A stretch of DNA of 64,000 bases, taken from positions 1-64,000 of the forward strand of contig CAUYLG010038383.1 in the NCBI GenBank assembly GCA_963573385.1, written 5' to 3'. This document shows positions 60,186 to 64,000 of the stretch, one piece after another. The DNA is from Cacajao melanocephalus (lineage: Eukaryota > Chordata > Mammalia > Primates > Pitheciidae). Position numbers and translations under genes: made by a program. The notes beneath the pieces are model-generated. The model ran no database searches. It was given only the letters and a program-made list of their open reading frames with translations, and was not told where the DNA came from. Numbering within the stretch: the first letter of the stretch is position 1; each line of letters opens with the position of its first letter.

Positions 60186-61400
60186 TTTTCTCTTCTACAA
60201 AAAGGAAAACCAAGTTTTTTCAAGGTTGATTTAAAGAAATAGAATCAGTTACTGAATAATGGAAGCTGGATTTTATGGTCTTCTTTTGGGGGATTTTTCC
60301 ATATTTATCCCTACTGTACTCATAACTCTAACTCTTATCCTAATTTTGTCCTGAGAAGAGGGTGTAGTGTTGTTCCAGGAATTCCACTCTGAACCAACTG
60401 TGAACGTGTAATCTTTACCTTTATAACCTGTAATGCAGTTGAAATCAGGCAGTCAGAACTTAATTAAAGGATAACAAGGTGGAAATACAATTTTAAAAAT
60501 AGCATAAACTAGACTATTTGGCTTCTGGAGTAGAACATAATTTCAGCTTGTATTTTCTGACAGGGATACCAAAGCTCTTTTGTGCTCCGTACGTGCTATC
60601 CTTAAATAGCAGAAGACATATTTGATTACTGCTTCGTGGAAACACCTTTAGGAACATCTAGAACTCTCCAAGTCAACAGAACAATTTAGAGGCAGAAATA
60701 AAGTTGCCTCTTTTTGCTTCCACATTTCTTGTCTAAAGACCTTTCTCTTGGTGATTGATTGACAAAGCACCCCTCAGGAGAGACCTCACCTTCCATAGAT
60801 GCAGGCTCATAACTTGCAGCCGCCACAGAAGAACTATTTAGTAATCTCGTCCCTACCCTCCGCAAGTATACAGAATGTGCACATATGTAGAAGAGGGTCT
60901 ATGTTTTGTATTTTTGACCCATGTGAGAAATCCTTTCATTTCTATATCACAGTGAGATACTCCTATTTCTTGCTATCTGCTGGCAGAAAGGGGAGGGATT
61001 TTGCCATAGTGAGGAGGGAATTTTTTTTTTCAAGCCTGCATCAAGACAGATCAACTAAAGATCTTGACAAATGTTTGGATAGCTATGCAACATAATCGTC
61101 TTTTGTCCCTTCCAAACCATGGGACTTGACACGTTGCACCAATTTTCTCCCTTTTCTGAGGCTCTACTCTCTAATGAAGGTGCTTCATGTACTCTCTGCT
61201 CCATGGGAGATGGGGATTTTTCTGTGATCAGGTTTTTGCCAGCTTTGGAGTGGGTGCAGGGTAAGCTCTGTTTCCTTAAAGATAGTATTAATTAACTCTT
61301 TTAACTGTAGTTTATAGATACCAAACTTAACCATGTTAAGGAAGAAGGAATCGTTCTATGTAGCCAGGAAAGATACTAAGATAGTTGCTCTTTAAAAGAC
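60186..61400. other. Unassigned sequence
   Basis: Nothing recognised. The frame 60799-61095 has no motif. Confidence 0.45.
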
Positions 61401-61812
61401 TGATATAGTTACGAACATCTTGAATTGTTGTCTCCATAGCCTCCACATGGCCAGGGACAGTGCAGGTGGAGGTAATTGAATCATAGGGGCGGTTTCCCCC
61501 GTGCTGTTCGGGCGGCGGGCGGTTTCGCCCCAGTGCTGGAACAGCACGGGGAAACCGCCCTATGATAATGGGTGAGTTCGCGAGAGTTCTGACGGGGCTC
61601 TTTTATAAGGGGTTCTTCCCCCTTCCTTCGGCACTCCTTTTTCCTGCTGCTCTGTGGAGAGGGTGCCTTGCTTCGTCTTCTCCTTTCGCCGTGGTTCTGT
61701 TTCCTGAGGCCTCCCCAGCCATGCTGAACAGTGAGTCGATTAAACCTCTTTTCTCTATAAATTGTTCAGTCTTGCATATTTCCTTATAATAACAGGAAAA
61801 CGGACTAATACA
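61401..61812 (+). mobile_element. MST/THE1-type LTR (MaLR), CpG-rich, with internal inverted duplication
   Basis: Starts tgatatagtt, continues tcttgaattgttgtctcca, ggaggtaattgaatcatagg, ttttataagggg, cctgaggcctccccagccat, gtgagtcgattaaacctctt and ends aaaacggactaataca. This is the MST/THE1 LTR in order, with a poly(A)-like attaaa. About 20 bases near the 5' end are missing. A GC-rich block at 61482-61564 is extra relative to the family. No internal region follows, so it is a solo LTR. The antisense frame 61603-61917 is not a gene. Confidence 0.93.
61482..61564. repeat. GC-rich inverted repeat with a third copy, inside the MST LTR
   Basis: Left arm 61482-61509 (starts cataggggcggtttccc) pairs with right arm 61539-61564 (ends ggaaaccgccctatg) with only two single-base bulges. 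In the loop, 61517-61538 (gggcggtttcgccccag...) is a diverged direct copy of the left arm. Confidence 0.95.
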
Positions 61813-62524
61813 AAGAATATTCGGTAAGGACTGGAACCGGGAATCCGGTACTACCTGATCTGACCTTGTTCTGTTCGTCTTCCTCTCCCATGTCCGCAGC
61901 TCTCTGCTTGGTTGCACTCTTTATATAGTCTCTCTCAGCTCTCCTGGTAAAAAAAGAGTTTATTTGCCTCAGTTTTCACCTACTTACTCTAGGACAGTAC
62001 TGTCAGTTTTGCTTGTCATGGCCTACGTCTTGGAACAATCACTGCTGAGGGTCATTTCCAAATACTTGGGAGAAGGTCTGGAACCAGAAAAAGAAGGGGC
62101 AGATGAAGAATTTTGCTGGCCCTCAAAAAAGAAAAAAAAAAAAAAAGAAAATCTGTAATAACTTTTCAGAAAGCAAAACCAAAATTCACTACAATAGAAA
62201 CTAAATATTTGTCCCCCTGAAGACCGATTCCCGCTTTTACCTTTCCCCCATGTACTTTAACTTCAGAAATTAATTGCTTAAAATAGCTAGTTTAGCAACA
62301 CAATAGGAGCAGAACAAATGCATAAAAATGAACATAGACTGGCTATTTCTATCAGGGAGAAATGGGAGAAATCATTTATTTTGAGTATCTTAATAATTGC
62401 TATAGATAGTAACATGATTCATTTGATGGTAATATTGAGTTAGGATTGAGTAAGGTGGCCTAAATATAGAGAATAATCATGCTGTGACCCAGCTCACCTG
62501 TGTTGTGGAGCGTATGCTACTTTA
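61813..62524. other. Unassigned; A-rich tract
   Basis: CpG richness continues for about 100 bases past the LTR. A tract of A with a few G lies at 62125-62151. The frame 61964-62158 ends in lysines because of this tract. It resembles the 3' end of a processed copy, but no parent gene or target duplication is recognised. Confidence 0.4.
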
Positions 62525-62653
62525 TCTGGGGCAAGGGATCTTCAGGTGTTGTAGTTTTATGCATTTAATCTAGGAGAAAGGGACCTCCAGGTGGTATACT
62601 TTTATGCATTTAATCTGGAGGAAAGGGATCCACAGGTGGTATACTTTTCCATG
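62525..62653. repeat. Three tandem units of about 45 bp
   Basis: Units 62525-62568, 62569-62613 and 62614-62653. Each contains aaggga followed by caggtg and a ttttatgcatttaat end in the first two. Divergence is moderate. Confidence 0.9.
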
Positions 62654-62934
62654 AGGTTCAAGCATTCCAGCATACAGGAGAGAACCTTCCCCTCAAAATT
62701 TGTTGCTGATAATCAAAGGAAACAGATAAACTTCTGGCTTCTTTTGTGATATCCCTAGAGAGCTGTCGCTATTGACATGTACTATTTTTATTAAACCTCA
62801 ACCGTTTGAGGCCACTGATTATTTCTTTTGTCAGAAGAAATGCCCACTAATTTCAAACATTAGAGAGGAAACAGACCAATTTACGTAAAATAATTCACAG
62901 AAAACCAATTAGCTGACAACTCTTTTGCTGAAAG
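62654..62934. other. Unassigned sequence
   Basis: Nothing recognised. Confidence 0.5.
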
Positions 62935-63010
62935 CCAATTTGCCAAATGACCAATTTGCCTAAAGCTAATTTGCTAAAAGTCAATTTACTGAATGACCTA
63001 TTCTCCAAAT
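62935..63010. repeat. Degenerate 15-16-bp tandem repeat
   Basis: Five successive units of the form ccaatttgccaaatga: ccaatttgccaaatga, ccaatttgcctaaag, ctaatttgctaaaag, tcaatttactgaatga and cctattctccaaat. Confidence 0.88.
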
Positions 63011-64000
63011 TATTGAGAATTAAAAATAATTTTTGGTTTCACCACCATTCCCACTTCTGCCAGTACCCTTTGTAGCCACTTTTGCCCAGATGGGGTGTTT
63101 GTTTCTAGGGGTAAAACAGCTACAAACTGTGCCAAGGCCTGTTGCAAGGTATTTGTTTGTTGGCCCTAGGGTTTATGTTTTCAATTTTGGAGAAAAGGAA
63201 ACTAAGGCTTACAAAATTAAGTTGCTTATTTAAGTCAATTACGAGTCTAGACTATTAAGTACAGAGGTTTCTCTGGCTCCAAAGCATCTGCTGCTATCAG
63301 CCATTGTGTCATGCATTGCTTAATCATCTGTAGTGTGTTTCAAACTGTGACCATACTGGAGAAGAACTAGCCAGAGAAAAATCCTTAAAAACCAAAAGCT
63401 TTAATGAAAAGTGAGATAAATCAGAAAATATAAAACCAATGTAACACTCTGTGAGGTAATGGGATATTTGGATTGATTAAATATTCTGTTTAAAATAATT
63501 ACATGTATTATACATTGGTAGAGATATTGAAACATGATAACATAAAAATATACAGTTCTACATTTTTATAGGAAAGAATGAAACTTCAGTATTTAGGTTG
63601 ATTTGAAAGACTGCTGAGCTTGAAGTCATTATTCAGATCAAGAGGAGGTCAGATTTAGAGTTTACTTTGAGCCAAGGTCCAGAACGCATTTAAAATATTG
63701 AGAGAAGAAACTTATAAATTTGAGAAATTTTATCAGCTGTCAAACAAAATTATTACTAATAAAACTTTTGGGAATAACTCCTAGAAGCTGGGGTGGGAGG
63801 GTACCATTACTTTGAATTAGCCCATTGTCAGAACGGCATCCTCCAGTGGTTGGGAGTGGTTATTGTCTTACCTCGAAGATTGAGCCTAAGGTACAGTTCA
63901 GTGACCTCACACAACTGTGAAACTGATGCTGAGGTGATACAGATCTGATGGGCTGAGGCATCCTTGAGCCTAGGAAAACTTGTGTCATTTTTCAACAGTA
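63011..64000. other. Unassigned sequence to window end
   Basis: No recognised gene or repeat. The frame 63033-63233 has no motif. Confidence 0.45.

Noticed and set aside
61603..61917. 104-codon minus-strand frame
   Set aside because: Antisense of the MST LTR.
61964..62158. Frame ending in a lysine run, possibly a processed retrocopy
   Set aside because: The lysines come from the A-rich tract; no parent protein recognised and no target duplication found.

Overview
This is primate nuclear DNA, most likely human. Primate-lineage interspersed repeats (Alu SINEs, L1P-type LINEs, a THE1/MST-type LTR and a HERV-K-like LTR) sit among older mammalian repeats (L2, MIR, MLT1, MLT2/ERV-L, Tigger and hAT-Charlie DNA transposons) in AT-rich, CpG-poor sequence. 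I find no convincing host protein-coding exon, no structural RNA gene and no CpG-island promoter of a gene. Open frames over 60 codons are either remnants of retroelement proteins (L1 ORF2, ERV-L pol) or look like chance. The window is best read as intergenic or deep-intronic DNA. Family names are from memory of consensus sequences; no database search was run.

Layout. 0-10 kb: an L1 3' end cut by the window edge, ancient L2/MIR pieces, then an ERV-L LTR (MLT2 type, minus strand) split by a HERV-K-like LTR that keeps its primer-binding site. 10-20 kb: an L1 inverted by twin priming, a small hAT element, an antisense Alu with a perfect internal hairpin, an ancient L1/HAL1-like ORF1 region, an ERV-L integrase remnant on the plus strand, and an over-length Alu with an internal 148-bp duplication. 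20-31 kb: old antisense L1, MIRs, an MLT1 LTR, and two Tigger elements, one inserted in an old L1. 32-43 kb: three 7SL-derived SINEs, an MLT1 inserted in a MIR, an intact-looking MER1 element with a perfect 8-bp target duplication, a class I ERV LTR and a second L1P 3' end. 43-64 kb: an MLT1, L2, a second ERV-L pol remnant (minus strand; RNase H and integrase), a third Tigger-type element, a polypyrimidine tract, an antisense L1 end, a CpG-rich MST LTR with a GC-rich inverted duplication, and two small tandem-repeat clusters.

No genes work together here; the readable history is that of mobile elements and local rearrangements. The most interesting signals are (1) the MST LTR at 61.4-61.8 kb, unusually rich in CpG and carrying a three-copy direct/inverted duplication, (2) the HERV-K-like LTR whose end runs into two tandem primer-binding-site units before host DNA, (3) the over-length Alu inside a single target-site duplication, (4) an identical 30-mer shared by a MIR and an unrelated L1 context 2.4 kb apart, and (5) several hairpin or mirror-repeat structures. 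I saw no evidence for a previously undescribed gene system.
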